DNA of 6,860 bases from Candidatus Tenderia sp. Its GTDB lineage: Bacteria; Pseudomonadota; Gammaproteobacteria; Tenderiales; Tenderiaceae. Below the pieces are notes generated by a model. The model did no database searches. It worked only from the letters and a program-made list of their open reading frames with translations, and had not been told where the DNA came from. The position numbers and the translations under genes are program-made. The DNA is taken from the NCBI GenBank assembly GCA_030148045.1, contig JASBUE010000166.1:1-6860 (forward strand), given 5' to 3'. This document shows, one piece after another, positions 1-6,624 of the stretch; position 1 is the stretch's first letter; each line of letters starts with the position of its first letter.

Positions 1-7
1 CCCACCC

Positions 8-44
8 GGGGCTTTTTCATTGTGCGATTTCCCGGAAAAGCCCC
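8..44. repeat. Inverted repeat, probably terminator debris of the upstream chromosomal gene
   Basis: GGGGCTTTT at 8-16 and AAAAGCCCC at 36-44 form a perfect 9-bp inverted repeat around a 19-base loop. The GC-rich start followed by a run of five T at 13-17 looks like the 3' half of a rho-independent terminator whose other half lies left of the window. Either reading fits an intergenic chromosomal flank that ends a neighbouring transcript before the tRNA promoter. No gene can be supported in the first 97 bases. Confidence 0.3.
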
Positions 45-54
45 TGCCGGAGCC

Positions 55-83
55 TTGAGTTTTGGTCCCCGCTCATGGATAAT
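55..83 (+). promoter_or_regulatory. Sigma-70-type promoter of the tRNA-Arg gene
   Basis: A -35 box TTGAGT (55-60, 4 of 6 consensus) is followed after exactly 17 bases by a -10 box GATAAT (78-83, 5 of 6 consensus). Transcription would start near position 90, a few bases before the mature tRNA begins at 98. The bases after the -10 box are CGCGCGC, the GC-rich discriminator typical of stringently controlled stable-RNA promoters. The location just ahead of the tRNA supports the call. The control mode is inferred from family knowledge. Confidence 0.6.
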
Positions 84-97
84 CGCGCGCTTACTTC

Positions 98-174
98 GCG
101 CCCGTAGCTCAGCTGGATAGAGTACCTGGCTACGAACCAGGTGGTCGGAGGTTCGAATCCTTCCGGGCGCGCCA
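98..174 (+). tRNA. tRNA-Arg, anticodon ACG
   Basis: The sequence folds into a complete 77-nt cloverleaf. The acceptor stem is 98-104 with 164-170, seven perfect pairs. The D arm is GCTC 107-110 with GAGT 120-123, the anticodon stem is CCTGG 125-129 with CCAGG 137-141, and the T arm is 147-151 with 159-163 around the loop TTCGAAT. The anticodon is ACG at 132-134, read as ICG after deamination by TadA, so it decodes CGU, CGC and CGA arginine codons. The discriminator is G171 and the CCA end (172-174) is encoded. The gene is intact although an element appears integrated at its 3' end, so the element must restore or leave unchanged the end of the gene. Confidence 0.97.
151..174 (+). other. Presumed attachment site (att core) in the tRNA 3' end
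   Basis: The integrase gene lies just downstream of the tRNA, 90 bases from its CCA end, and reads toward it. This is the classic arrangement for islands and ICEs that recombine into the 3' half of a tRNA gene. The core is then the T-loop to CCA segment, which would be repeated at the far end of the element. That second copy is not in this window, so the exact limits are unknown and the coordinates mark the usual region only. Two copies of GTTACA at 184-189 and 197-202 lie just inside the element and could be integrase arm sites, which is speculative. Confidence 0.5.
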
Positions 175-194
175 TTTTTCGCAGTTACATCAAG

Positions 195-224
195 CGGTTA
201 CAGCGAGAGTTGTAGCCGTTTTTT
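195..224 (+). terminator. Rho-independent terminator after tRNA-Arg
   Basis: CGGTTACA (195-202) pairs with TGTAGCCG (211-218) to give an 8-bp stem with one G-U pair and an 8-base loop, followed directly by six T at 219-224. The T-run follows the stem only on the plus strand, so it ends transcription coming from the tRNA and not from the integrase. It lies beyond the presumed att core, so it belongs to the integrated element and would protect the integrase region from antisense read-through. Confidence 0.7.
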
Positions 225-264
225 GTTTCAGCAAGACCAGTGCGGGACTCTTGCGGGAATTCTC

Positions 265-1293
265 TCAACACACCTGGTTAGCGGCCTCGATCAGGTTGTG
301 CAATTCCGCCGCCGAGTAGTGCGTGGTGATCCTTCCCGACTTGTGTCCCAGCAGGTCCTGACGATCCTCGTAGTTCACTCCTGCCGCCCGTAAGCGACGA
401 CCGAAAGTGTGCTTGAGATCGTGGACCCGTACCTGCGGAAGTCCGGCGCGTTTCCTTGCCTTCTGCCATGCCGTGTTGTTCATCATGGTGACCGGATGGC
501 CGCGGAACGTGAACACGAAATCGGGATGTTCACCCCGGACCTTCTCGATAACCGAGCTGGCCACTCGATTGAGCACCACCAGTCGATCGTCGCCGTTCTT
601 CACCCGGTCCCCCGGGATGATGAACACATGGGTGTCCAACTCCGGCACGGACACTTCCCACTCCCAGCGCAGGTTACACACCTCCTTCTCCCTGGTGCCG
701 GTGTTGACCTTGAACAGCGCCATCCGAGCCAGGTGCGTGGGCAGCTCCTGAAACAGCCGCGCCTGCTCTTCCCACGACAGCGGGTAGGGCTTGCGCGCGT
801 CCGTCACTGGCAGCAACTTGATCTTGGGTGGCGTTTGCAACCAGGTCAGGTTGTGTTCGTCGAGCCACTCCGATGCCGCCAGGTTCAGTATGTGCCGCAC
901 CACGCCCAGGGCGAGGTTGATGCTCTTGGTCTTGATCCCCTGCTTGCGCCGGGCCTTGATGAAGGGTTGCAGCGTCCCAATGTGGACCGACTCGATCGGC
1001 AAAGGGCCGATGAACGGATCCAGTTGTCTCAGATGCAGCGCTTCATCGGCGATCCGACGCTTGTGCTGGTTCTCGTTCAGGTACTTGGTTGCGGCCGCCC
1101 GAAAGGCGCGTTTCGGTCTCACTCCGTAGATGGCCGCCTGCCTGGCTTCCTCCGTTTTCCTTGCGAGGTACTCTTCCGCCCTTGCGAGATCGCTTTCTCC
1201 AGTGCTTTCGCAAATGCGGATGCCTCGGATCTGCTTGTCGATATGCCAGACGTCACCGCGCTTGTAGAGTCCGGCTGTTCTTTTGCGTCCCAT
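265..1293 (-). CDS. int: Tyrosine recombinase (phage/ICE-type integrase)
   Basis: This 342-aa protein is the site-specific recombinase that inserts and excises the element at tRNA-Arg. The length and layout fit phage-type integrases: a basic N-terminal arm-binding part (about 1-60), a helical core-binding domain (about 65-145) and a C-terminal catalytic domain (about 170-335). The catalytic set is visible: R201 in NTGTRE, K232 in DRVKNGDD, H291 in HDLKHTF, H317 in LLGHKSG and nucleophile Y326 in THYS. The second arginine of the usual HxxR motif is K294, a substitution I recall from related integrases. The ATG start at 1293 has a strong Shine-Dalgarno sequence AGAGGAG at 1301-1307, 7 bases away. 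The gene reads toward the tRNA and its first 175 bp overlap the upstream small gene in another frame. No truncation is seen. Confidence 0.95.
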   Translation of the reverse strand: MGRKRTAGLYKRGDVWHIDKQIRGIRICESTGESDLARAEEYLARKTEEARQAAIYGVRPKRAFRAAATKYLNENQHKRRIADEALHLRQLDPFIGPLPIESVHIGTLQPFIKARRKQGIKTKSINLALGVVRHILNLAASEWLDEHNLTWLQTPPKIKLLPVTDARKPYPLSWEEQARLFQELPTHLARMALFKVNTGTREKEVCNLRWEWEVSVPELDTHVFIIPGDRVKNGDDRLVVLNRVASSVIEKVRGEHPDFVFTFRGHPVTMMNNTAWQKARKRAGLPQVRVHDLKHTFGRRLRAAGVNYEDRQDLLGHKSGRITTHYSAAELHNLIEAANQVC

Positions 1294-1496
1294 GTCAATT
1301 CTCCTCTGAGTTGACCGGAACGCCCGTTGCGGGACTTATAGTGGTCGACCCAGGTGTCCAGATCAAGTCGGTCGAAGGCGACGCCCTGCTCGCCGATACG
1401 GATTTCAACCAGATAAGGGCGGACCTCCGCGTTGAAACGGTTGCGGTCCATCCCGACGTAGAAGGGCGCATCCCGCAGCCGGATCAGGCGCGGCAC
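1119..1496 (-). CDS. Small excisionase/AlpA-like protein overlapping the integrase gene
   Basis: This 125-aa frame begins MPRLIRLRDAPFYVGMDRNR and continues FNAEVRPYL. From memory, that pattern is conserved in small proteins encoded just before integrases in many proteobacterial islands. Residues about 5-55 resemble a winged-helix or MerR/AlpA-like DNA-binding fold, and the rest is hydrophilic with a basic tail (GKRRKPGRRP). A role as recombination directionality factor or integrase regulator is inferred from position and size. The start is uncertain: GTG at 1496 matches the N-terminus I remember, but no clear Shine-Dalgarno sequence precedes it. The frame stays open to another GTG at 1601, which would give 160 aa. 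The last 58 codons, including stop, overlap the integrase start in a different frame, and the integrase ribosome binding site lies inside this gene, so the two are probably translationally coupled. Confidence 0.7.
   Translation of the reverse strand: MPRLIRLRDAPFYVGMDRNRFNAEVRPYLVEIRIGEQGVAFDRLDLDTWVDHYKSRNGRSGQLRGELTWDAKEQPDSTSAVTSGISTSRSEASAFAKALEKAISQGRKSTSQGKRRKPGRRPSTE
1301..1307 (-). promoter_or_regulatory. Ribosome binding site that fixes the integrase start
   Basis: On the minus strand AGAGGAG lies 7 bases before the integrase ATG. It is one of the best ribosome binding sites in the window and falls within codons of the upstream small gene, so ribosomes translating that gene pass over it. 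Confidence 0.75.
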
Positions 1497-1802
1497 GACG
1501 CGGGAGAAGTTATCCGCGGAGCTGCTCACGGCCGGCGCCAAGCCGCCATGGCGAGCGGTGAAGGTGGGACGGATCGCACCTGCGGGTCCAGGCGCACCCA
1601 CAACGGCCGCGCACTACGCGCGCGTCCAGAATGCTGCTGATGTGCGATGGTTCGCTGCCCCATGACCTCAGGTGCTCCACTGTGCCTCAATGGCGATTCA
1701 TGGTAGCGAGGCGGCGGCCGGTAAAAACTTAGGAAAGCGGGCAGACAGGTACGGGCTTTCGTCATTGAAAGCGCGCCGGTGCGTGTCGATGAGCGGCGGT
1801 GA
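1497..1802. other. 306-bp gap between the integration module and the transfer operon, no convincing gene
   Basis: No reading frame here has a recognisable protein or a good start. The frame of the downstream small gene remains open to a GTG at 1601, which could extend that protein. A 79-codon frame at 1526-1765 on the minus strand has no family features. Small structures are present: the palindrome CGCCATGGCG at 1544-1553 and a 5-bp stem CGCGC/GCGCG at 1608-1622. No strong terminator is visible after the DUF4400 gene stop at 1803, and no clear sigma-70 promoter for the integration genes, so transcription from the transfer operon may read through to the integrase. The presence of regulatory DNA here is inferred only. 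Confidence 0.5.
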
Positions 1803-2474
1803 TTACAGATACTTCTTGAAGTACGCCACGCTCACCCGTACGGCGATGCCAAAGATGAGTACGAACGGCGGGGTCACCCAGCGTGGGTCCAGGGGTACGG
1901 GCGGCACCAGGTAGACCAGCCACAGTGCGAGTATCGACAGGGCCAGGCCGCGCTTGGTGCGGTGGTAGATGAAACCGGACTCGCGGCCGGCGCCGGTGCG
2001 ACGCAGGTACCAGGTGATCAGGCCGTCGGCGGCCGCGGCGATGGCGGTGACGAGAAAGATCGGCAGGGTGAGGAGCAGCACACCCAGGCGCAGGGCGAAG
2101 AGCTGCAGGCCGTTGGCGGCCGTCTCCAGGAAGATCCAGTTGCCCAGAACAAAGCTGCGCATGGTCTCGTTCAGGGGGGAGAGCGGCGTCGGGTCCACCG
2201 CGCGGCGCATGAATTCGTCCATCCCGGTCCAGACGAAGACCACCTCATAAATGCCGTCGGCCAGGGCGAGGATGATGGCCCAGGAGCGCTCGTCGGCGAG
2301 CCGTCCGATCAGATCCGCCTCGGCCGCGAGATTGGCCTTGAGGGCGGCCACGCCCCGCGCCTCGCCCGGATAGGGCCAGAGCACGTAGAGCATGTCCACG
2401 CACAGCACCAGCAGGCAGACGATGAAGAACCACTTTAGCGTCCAGAGCACCCCGGTCAGCCGTCTTAGTGTCAC
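1803..2474 (-). CDS. ICE membrane protein, DUF4400 / TIGR03747-like
   Basis: This 223-aa protein is an inner-membrane protein of the family found beside TraD in PFGI-1-class conjugative elements (DUF4400, TIGR03747). Hydrophobic segments lie at about 13-33, 124-148, 176-191 and 199-217. Between the second and third is a basic loop with ADGLITWYLRRTGAGRES and GFIYHRTKR, the family's most recognisable stretch. The region 36-120 between the first two segments is mostly polar. The exact function is not known, and a supporting role for the coupling protein or transfer channel is inferred from constant neighbourhood. The GTG start at 2474 overlaps the traD stop by four bases (GTGA), with Shine-Dalgarno GAGGAG at 2480-2485, five bases away, so translation is coupled. 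It is the last gene of the transfer operon here and ends in TAA. Confidence 0.88.
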   Translation of the reverse strand: MTLRRLTGVLWTLKWFFIVCLLVLCVDMLYVLWPYPGEARGVAALKANLAAEADLIGRLADERSWAIILALADGIYEVVFVWTGMDEFMRRAVDPTPLSPLNETMRSFVLGNWIFLETAANGLQLFALRLGVLLLTLPIFLVTAIAAAADGLITWYLRRTGAGRESGFIYHRTKRGLALSILALWLVYLVPPVPLDPRWVTPPFVLIFGIAVRVSVAYFKKYL

Positions 2475-4501
2475 GGCCGCTCCTCGCGGGAGGATTCCAC
2501 CCAGGCCCCGATCTCATCCATGTCCCGCGGCAGCAGGGGATCGTCCCCGGCCAGCGGCAGGCGCAGCTTGTAGAGCCGGCCCCCGTCGAGCAGCCCGAAG
2601 GCCTGCCCCTTGGGCAGTTGCACCAGGTCCGCCGGGGTGAGCATCTCGGTCTCCACCTCGGTCAGCCGGTCGGCGTTCTGCGCAACGAAGTCCACCGGCG
2701 TGTCCGGATCGTTGTTGTCGGTGGTGCGCGACTCGGCCACCTTGGTGTAGACCCGCACCTTGGGCAGCTGGTCGGTGAGGAGGGCGGCGGTCTCCTCGTT
2801 CTTCACTCGCAGCATGATCAGCGTATTGAGGTTGCCGCTCACCTGGCCCGCCTTTGCGCGGTCGCCGATCCCTGCCTCGATGTCCGAAGCGGTCTGGGTG
2901 TAGGCGGTGACCTGCACGCCGGCGCCGCCCGCCTTGTTGAGCAACGGAATGAACTCGTCGCCGATCAGCTCGTTGAATTCGTCGGCGTGGATGGCGATCC
3001 GTCCCCGGCGGTGCCCGGCCACCTCGGGCAGGCCCAGGGTGTCGCCGTGCTTGTAGAGCTGGCCGGCGATGGAGGTCAGGTCCGCGAACATGGAGTTGCC
3101 CACCGCGCCAGCAACCTCGGCGTCCGACAGTGCATCCAGGCCCACATAGACGATGCCCTGCTGGCGGATCACCCGCATCCAGTCGAGGATGGGGCGGGGG
3201 TCACGGGTGTCGGTGTAGTCGGGCGCCAGCAGCTCGCCGCTCTTGCCGCTGGTCAGCTTCTCCAGCAGTGGCAACAGGCTCGCGGTCAGCTTGTCGAAAT
3301 AGGTCTTGTCGTACTCGAAGGCCGAGCGCAGGCCATCGGCGACGGGATCGTAGAGGTTGCTCTCCTTGGCGAACTTCACCAGCGCCACCCCGTGCGGGTC
3401 CCGGCCGCGCAGCGCGAAGGGCAGCTTCTTATCGTCTATGTTGGCCTCGATGGTCTGTACCCCGGCACGCCACTCGCCGGGGAGCTCGCTCTCCAGCCAT
3501 AGGTGGTAGTAGTCCACCAGCAGCGGCTCGATGTTGGTGACGTAGCGGGCGATGGCGGCGTAGTCGGGCTTGCGGCCCAGCCCCACCAGGGCGCGGGCGA
3601 CAATGTTGGTGAAGCGCCAGGCGAACTCGCGGAAGGCCGCCGAGTTGCCCTGGGAGGGGAGCTGCGAGGCGATGCGGGTGGCCACCTCGGTGATGCGGCC
3701 GAATTCGCCCACCGGGTTGTAGCGCTCTGAGGTCCCGGGGAACCCCAGGTGGAAAATGTGGAACTGCTCCAGCCGCCCGGCACGCCGGGCTTCCGCGAAC
3801 ATGCGCCGCAGCAGATCGATGTCGCCCTTGGGATCGAACACGATTACCGTCTCGCCGCGACGGATGTCCTGGCTCACCAGCAGCTCCGCCAGGCGGGTCT
3901 TGCCGACGCGCGTGGTGCCCAGCACCAGGGTGTGGCCCACCCGGTCGCCCAGGTCCATCCAGACCGGACGCTCGTCCTCCAGCCCGACACCGTGCAGGGC
4001 CGGGTCACCGCCCAGGGGCGGCAGGGGTCGCAGCGGATTCCATCCGGAATCCATGCGGGTGAGCCGGGTCAGCCAGCCGAGCAACCGCGAGTGCTCGAAG
4101 CGCAGCTCGAAGGCCCGGGCGGCCCGGTAGAACACCCCCGGTTCCAACCAGCGCCGGGCCTGGGGCGAGCGCGCCTCCACCAGCCGCTGGCTGTGGCGCT
4201 GGTCCCAGGCGAAACCCCGGCCGAGGAACAGCTTGTGGCGCGAGAGGGGGATGCGCTGGCCGTTCAGCACATAGCGCGGCAGGCGGCGCAGTTGCCGCCG
4301 GTAGCGGATGATCACGCAGCCTTGCCACAGGCGCAGCAGGCCCAGCGCCCCGAGACCCGCTGCGGCGATCCGGGCCAGCGCCGGCAGCAGCGGAAAGAAC
4401 AGCACGGGGTCGTGGAGCAGCACCCCGGCCAGGCCGAGGAGCAAGGTGGCCGGGATGAACTCGATGACGGGACGCAGCCGGTTGTCGAAGGTCGGTCCCA
4501 C
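2471..4501 (-). CDS. traD: Conjugative coupling protein TraD (VirD4/FtsK-like ATPase, PFGI-1/SXT class)
   Basis: This 676-aa protein is the type IV coupling protein. It is a membrane-anchored ATPase that receives the relaxase-DNA complex and feeds it to the secretion channel. Two hydrophobic segments (about 14-30 and 33-58) form the N-terminal membrane anchor. The Walker A motif is GTTRVGKT at 195-202, followed by VIVFDPKGDIDLL at 219-231. The Walker B motif is RIAIHADEFNEL at 501-512, with D507 and E508. AYTQTASDIE at 533-542 is the Q-containing sensor-like motif of this ATPase group. Length and order agree with TIGR03743-type TraD proteins and no lesion is seen. The GTG start at 4501 is preceded by AAGGAG (4509-4514), which overlaps the end of traI and leaves a gap of only four bases. 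The relaxase upstream and DUF4400 downstream support the call. Confidence 0.95.
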   Translation of the reverse strand: MGPTFDNRLRPVIEFIPATLLLGLAGVLLHDPVLFFPLLPALARIAAAGLGALGLLRLWQGCVIIRYRRQLRRLPRYVLNGQRIPLSRHKLFLGRGFAWDQRHSQRLVEARSPQARRWLEPGVFYRAARAFELRFEHSRLLGWLTRLTRMDSGWNPLRPLPPLGGDPALHGVGLEDERPVWMDLGDRVGHTLVLGTTRVGKTRLAELLVSQDIRRGETVIVFDPKGDIDLLRRMFAEARRAGRLEQFHIFHLGFPGTSERYNPVGEFGRITEVATRIASQLPSQGNSAAFREFAWRFTNIVARALVGLGRKPDYAAIARYVTNIEPLLVDYYHLWLESELPGEWRAGVQTIEANIDDKKLPFALRGRDPHGVALVKFAKESNLYDPVADGLRSAFEYDKTYFDKLTASLLPLLEKLTSGKSGELLAPDYTDTRDPRPILDWMRVIRQQGIVYVGLDALSDAEVAGAVGNSMFADLTSIAGQLYKHGDTLGLPEVAGHRRGRIAIHADEFNELIGDEFIPLLNKAGGAGVQVTAYTQTASDIEAGIGDRAKAGQVSGNLNTLIMLRVKNEETAALLTDQLPKVRVYTKVAESRTTDNNDPDTPVDFVAQNADRLTEVETEMLTPADLVQLPKGQAFGLLDGGRLYKLRLPLAGDDPLLPRDMDEIGAWVESSREERP

Positions 4502-4505
4502 CGGC

Positions 4506-6230
4506 TCACTCCTTGCGCGACAGGTGGGGATTGGGCGGCGGCAGCCGCAGGCCGAGGGCCTGCTGCGGCTCCGGGATCAGGATGCCGTTGATGCGGCTCT
4601 GCTTGCGTTCGCCCTTGACCTGGTAGGACCAGATATTGGTGGCCTGCGGGGTGCGCTGATGCAGCTTGAGCTTCTGGAACCGCTTCTGCGCCAGGCTCCA
4701 GTTCTCTCGATCGAAGTCCTTGAAGATGCCGGGGCTCACCAGCAGGAGGCCTTCGGGAACCGTATGGATGCGGGCATGCACCGTGTTGATGGCGAGTGTG
4801 CCGGACGCGAGGCCCTCCCTGAGCCAGACCAGAAAGCGCCGGCCGGGATCGTCATCGTCCGCCGGCGTATCGGTTTCCTGCGACCCGGAAATAGGGCCAC
4901 CCCCGGTAGCCATGGGCGATGCATCCCCGGGCGCCGGTGATGGCGAATCCACGGCGATCATCGGACTGTCGCCGACACCTCCTGTATAGGGATCGCGTTC
5001 GTTGGTGGTCTCCAGACGTTGGTCTTGCGGCGAGGTCTGCGCCGATGAGTCCTGTCGCTCCTCCTGCACTGCTCCCCCCGGCTTGTCGACAACGGGCGTC
5101 ACCGTCCCCTCGAACACCGGCGGCCGGGCGTCCGGGTCCGGCCAGAGGGTCTGTACGGGAAAGCGCAGCACGGTGAGCTGTTGCGACCAGTCACCGGTGG
5201 TCACCAGAACGGTCCAGACGGCCCGGTCGCCGGTGGGTGTCAGCAGGCCATGCTGTTGCAGCTCGTCCATGAGCCTGTCGTTGCGCGTGGGTACACCTTC
5301 CTGACCCTCCTGGTTCAGGTGCTCGCGCAGGCTATCCAGCGCCCGCTTGCTGACCAGCCACAGATCGTCATCGAGCCGCCAGCCGGCGGCGCCGGGGCGG
5401 TTCAGGGGCAGCGCGTCCTGGTCCAGCAGGTAGCGCAGGCCGGTGAGCAACCGCGCTGAAAGAGGCTTGCGCTTGGCCAAGGACATCCGGGTTGGTGCGC
5501 CCACGAGGTCACTTGCTACCGAGAGCCCGTCCGCCTGGAGCACCAGCTCGCTGAGGACGCCAGCCCGATCGGCATCCCCGCTGATCGCCGCCAGCCAGGC
5601 TGCGAAGACCTCCGCATCGGAAGCCAGCCAACCAAGGCCCCGCTGGGGCAGAATGAACCGGACCAGCAGGGGCGGCACCTGCTCGTGGAAGCGGTGGCGG
5701 CGTTCCCGCACAAACACCACCCGGTACCAGTTCCCATCGAGGGATAGTGGGCCGTCCCAAGGGTCCCACCAGCCGATTTCCCGCCCCTGCCGGTCGTACA
5801 AGCGCACCCTCTGGTCCGTCACCGGCTTACCGATGTCGTGGAGCAGGGCGGCCGTGGCCGTGGCATAGGTCCAGAGGTCCTGCCGCGTCGCCAGCTCCTC
5901 GGCGGCGGCGCCGGAAGGCAGCAACCGGCCGCGGCGCAGCTTCAGGGCCTCGCGCACCACCTCCAGGCCGTGGGCCAGCATGCCGCCGGGACCGGCATGA
6001 TGATGGGCCTCCGAGGCCGGCAGCTGTTGCACGAAGCCGGCATAGGCCTCGAAGACCGTGGCGTAGAACGCCTCCCAGTGAGCGCGCGGCACCCCGACCA
6101 GCTGGCGGATGGCCGCCAGTTGCGAGCGGTGCGGATGGAGCAGGGTAGCGGAGTCCAGCACCGGCAGCGCCTCCTCCACCGGCGGTGCCGATTGGCGTTT
6201 TCGGCCCCAGAGGTTCAGCAGCGCACCCAT
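4506..6230 (-). CDS. traI: TraI_2-type conjugative relaxase (MobH family, HD-hydrolase fold)
   Basis: This 574-aa protein is the relaxase expected to nick the origin of transfer and pilot the strand. The N-terminal TraI_2 domain (about 25-290) carries the histidine cluster HHH at 76-78, H87 in MLAHGLE and the HD pair H131-D132 in LLHDIGKP. These are the metal-binding marks of HD-type MobH relaxases, which lack the catalytic tyrosine module of F-type TraI. Residues 385-462 are a polar linker rich in Ser, Pro, Asp and Gly. The C-terminal TraI_2_C domain follows (about 463-574, with FLVWLREGL and WSLAQKRFQKLKL). The family resembles TIGR03760. I chose ATG 6230 over the upstream in-frame GTG 6278, because the protein then begins MGALLNLWGR and overlaps the upstream gene by only 16 bp, with GGAG 11 bases before it. 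traD starts four bases after its stop. Confidence 0.93.
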   Translation of the reverse strand: MGALLNLWGRKRQSAPPVEEALPVLDSATLLHPHRSQLAAIRQLVGVPRAHWEAFYATVFEAYAGFVQQLPASEAHHHAGPGGMLAHGLEVVREALKLRRGRLLPSGAAAEELATRQDLWTYATATAALLHDIGKPVTDQRVRLYDRQGREIGWWDPWDGPLSLDGNWYRVVFVRERRHRFHEQVPPLLVRFILPQRGLGWLASDAEVFAAWLAAISGDADRAGVLSELVLQADGLSVASDLVGAPTRMSLAKRKPLSARLLTGLRYLLDQDALPLNRPGAAGWRLDDDLWLVSKRALDSLREHLNQEGQEGVPTRNDRLMDELQQHGLLTPTGDRAVWTVLVTTGDWSQQLTVLRFPVQTLWPDPDARPPVFEGTVTPVVDKPGGAVQEERQDSSAQTSPQDQRLETTNERDPYTGGVGDSPMIAVDSPSPAPGDASPMATGGGPISGSQETDTPADDDDPGRRFLVWLREGLASGTLAINTVHARIHTVPEGLLLVSPGIFKDFDRENWSLAQKRFQKLKLHQRTPQATNIWSYQVKGERKQSRINGILIPEPQQALGLRLPPPNPHLSRKE

Positions 6231-6619
6231 TGGTCCAGCCACTCCGAGACCTCCTCGGGCCGGGGCCAGGGTGCCCACTCACGCCAGAACTGCACCGCGG
6301 TGCCGTGCCGTCGAAGAAAATGCTCAAGGGGTTCCGCGAGGGGATGCCACATCTCACGGGCGGCGGCCGCCCGATACTCGAACAGGGACAGCCGACAGAG
6401 CTGCTGGCGCAGGATGGCCGCTTGGCGCGGCAGCGGCGCCGCCATGGCGGTGCGCAAAGCGGACAGAACGGCGACCGATGGGAGCTCGTCCGGGCTCTCG
6501 ATCACCCTTTCCAGCCCGCTCAGGTGCTCGAGGATCACCCGGCAGGGCTCGATCCAGGGACCAAGCCCCGCCTGGTGAATTCGTGAGATCGTGAGGGGGC
6601 AAGCAGATGAGGTGTTCAT
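6215..6619 (-). CDS. Hypothetical 134-aa protein, first gene of the transfer operon
   Basis: I do not recognise this protein. It is mostly helical in character with no membrane segment or signal peptide. Its second half is rich in tryptophan (W91, W112, W115, W118, W127, W131) and contains FWREWAPWPRP at 111-121, and the protein ends in Cys. The start is uncertain: ATG 6619 lacks a clear Shine-Dalgarno sequence, and an in-frame TTG at 6652 would add 11 residues. It counts as a real gene because its stop overlaps the traI ATG by 16 bp in a coupled arrangement and it fills the only space between the structured leader and traI. A relaxase accessory or regulatory role is a guess from position. 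Confidence 0.65.
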   Translation of the reverse strand: MNTSSACPLTISRIHQAGLGPWIEPCRVILEHLSGLERVIESPDELPSVAVLSALRTAMAAPLPRQAAILRQQLCRLSLFEYRAAAAREMWHPLAEPLEHFLRRHGTAVQFWREWAPWPRPEEVSEWLDQWVRC

Positions 6620-6624
6620 GCGCC

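Noticed and set aside
409..1314. 301-codon plus-strand open frame opposite the integrase
   Set aside because: It lies antisense to a clear tyrosine recombinase, has no recognisable family features, and follows from GC-biased codon use in the real gene.
1526..1765. 79-codon minus-strand frame in the gap before the integration genes
   Set aside because: It has no ribosome binding site or domain-like pattern, and it overlaps the possible N-terminal extension of the small integrase-partner gene.
2468..3502. 344-codon plus-strand open frame opposite traD
   Set aside because: Its composition is the usual Gly/Val/Leu/Gln/His-rich antisense pattern of a GC-rich gene, and traD on the other strand has intact Walker motifs.
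3749..4591. 280-codon plus-strand open frame opposite traD and the end of traI
   Set aside because: It spans the junction of two well-supported minus-strand genes, is rich in Gln, Pro and Arg, and matches no family I know.
6231..6278. N-terminal extension of the relaxase to GTG 6278
   Set aside because: It would increase the overlap with the upstream gene to 64 bp and add a Gly/Ala-rich stretch, whereas ATG 6230 gives a natural start and a short coupled overlap.
6439..6450. 12-bp palindrome CCGCCATGGCGG
   Set aside because: It lies inside the 134-aa gene in alanine codons and is expected occasionally in GC-rich coding DNA.
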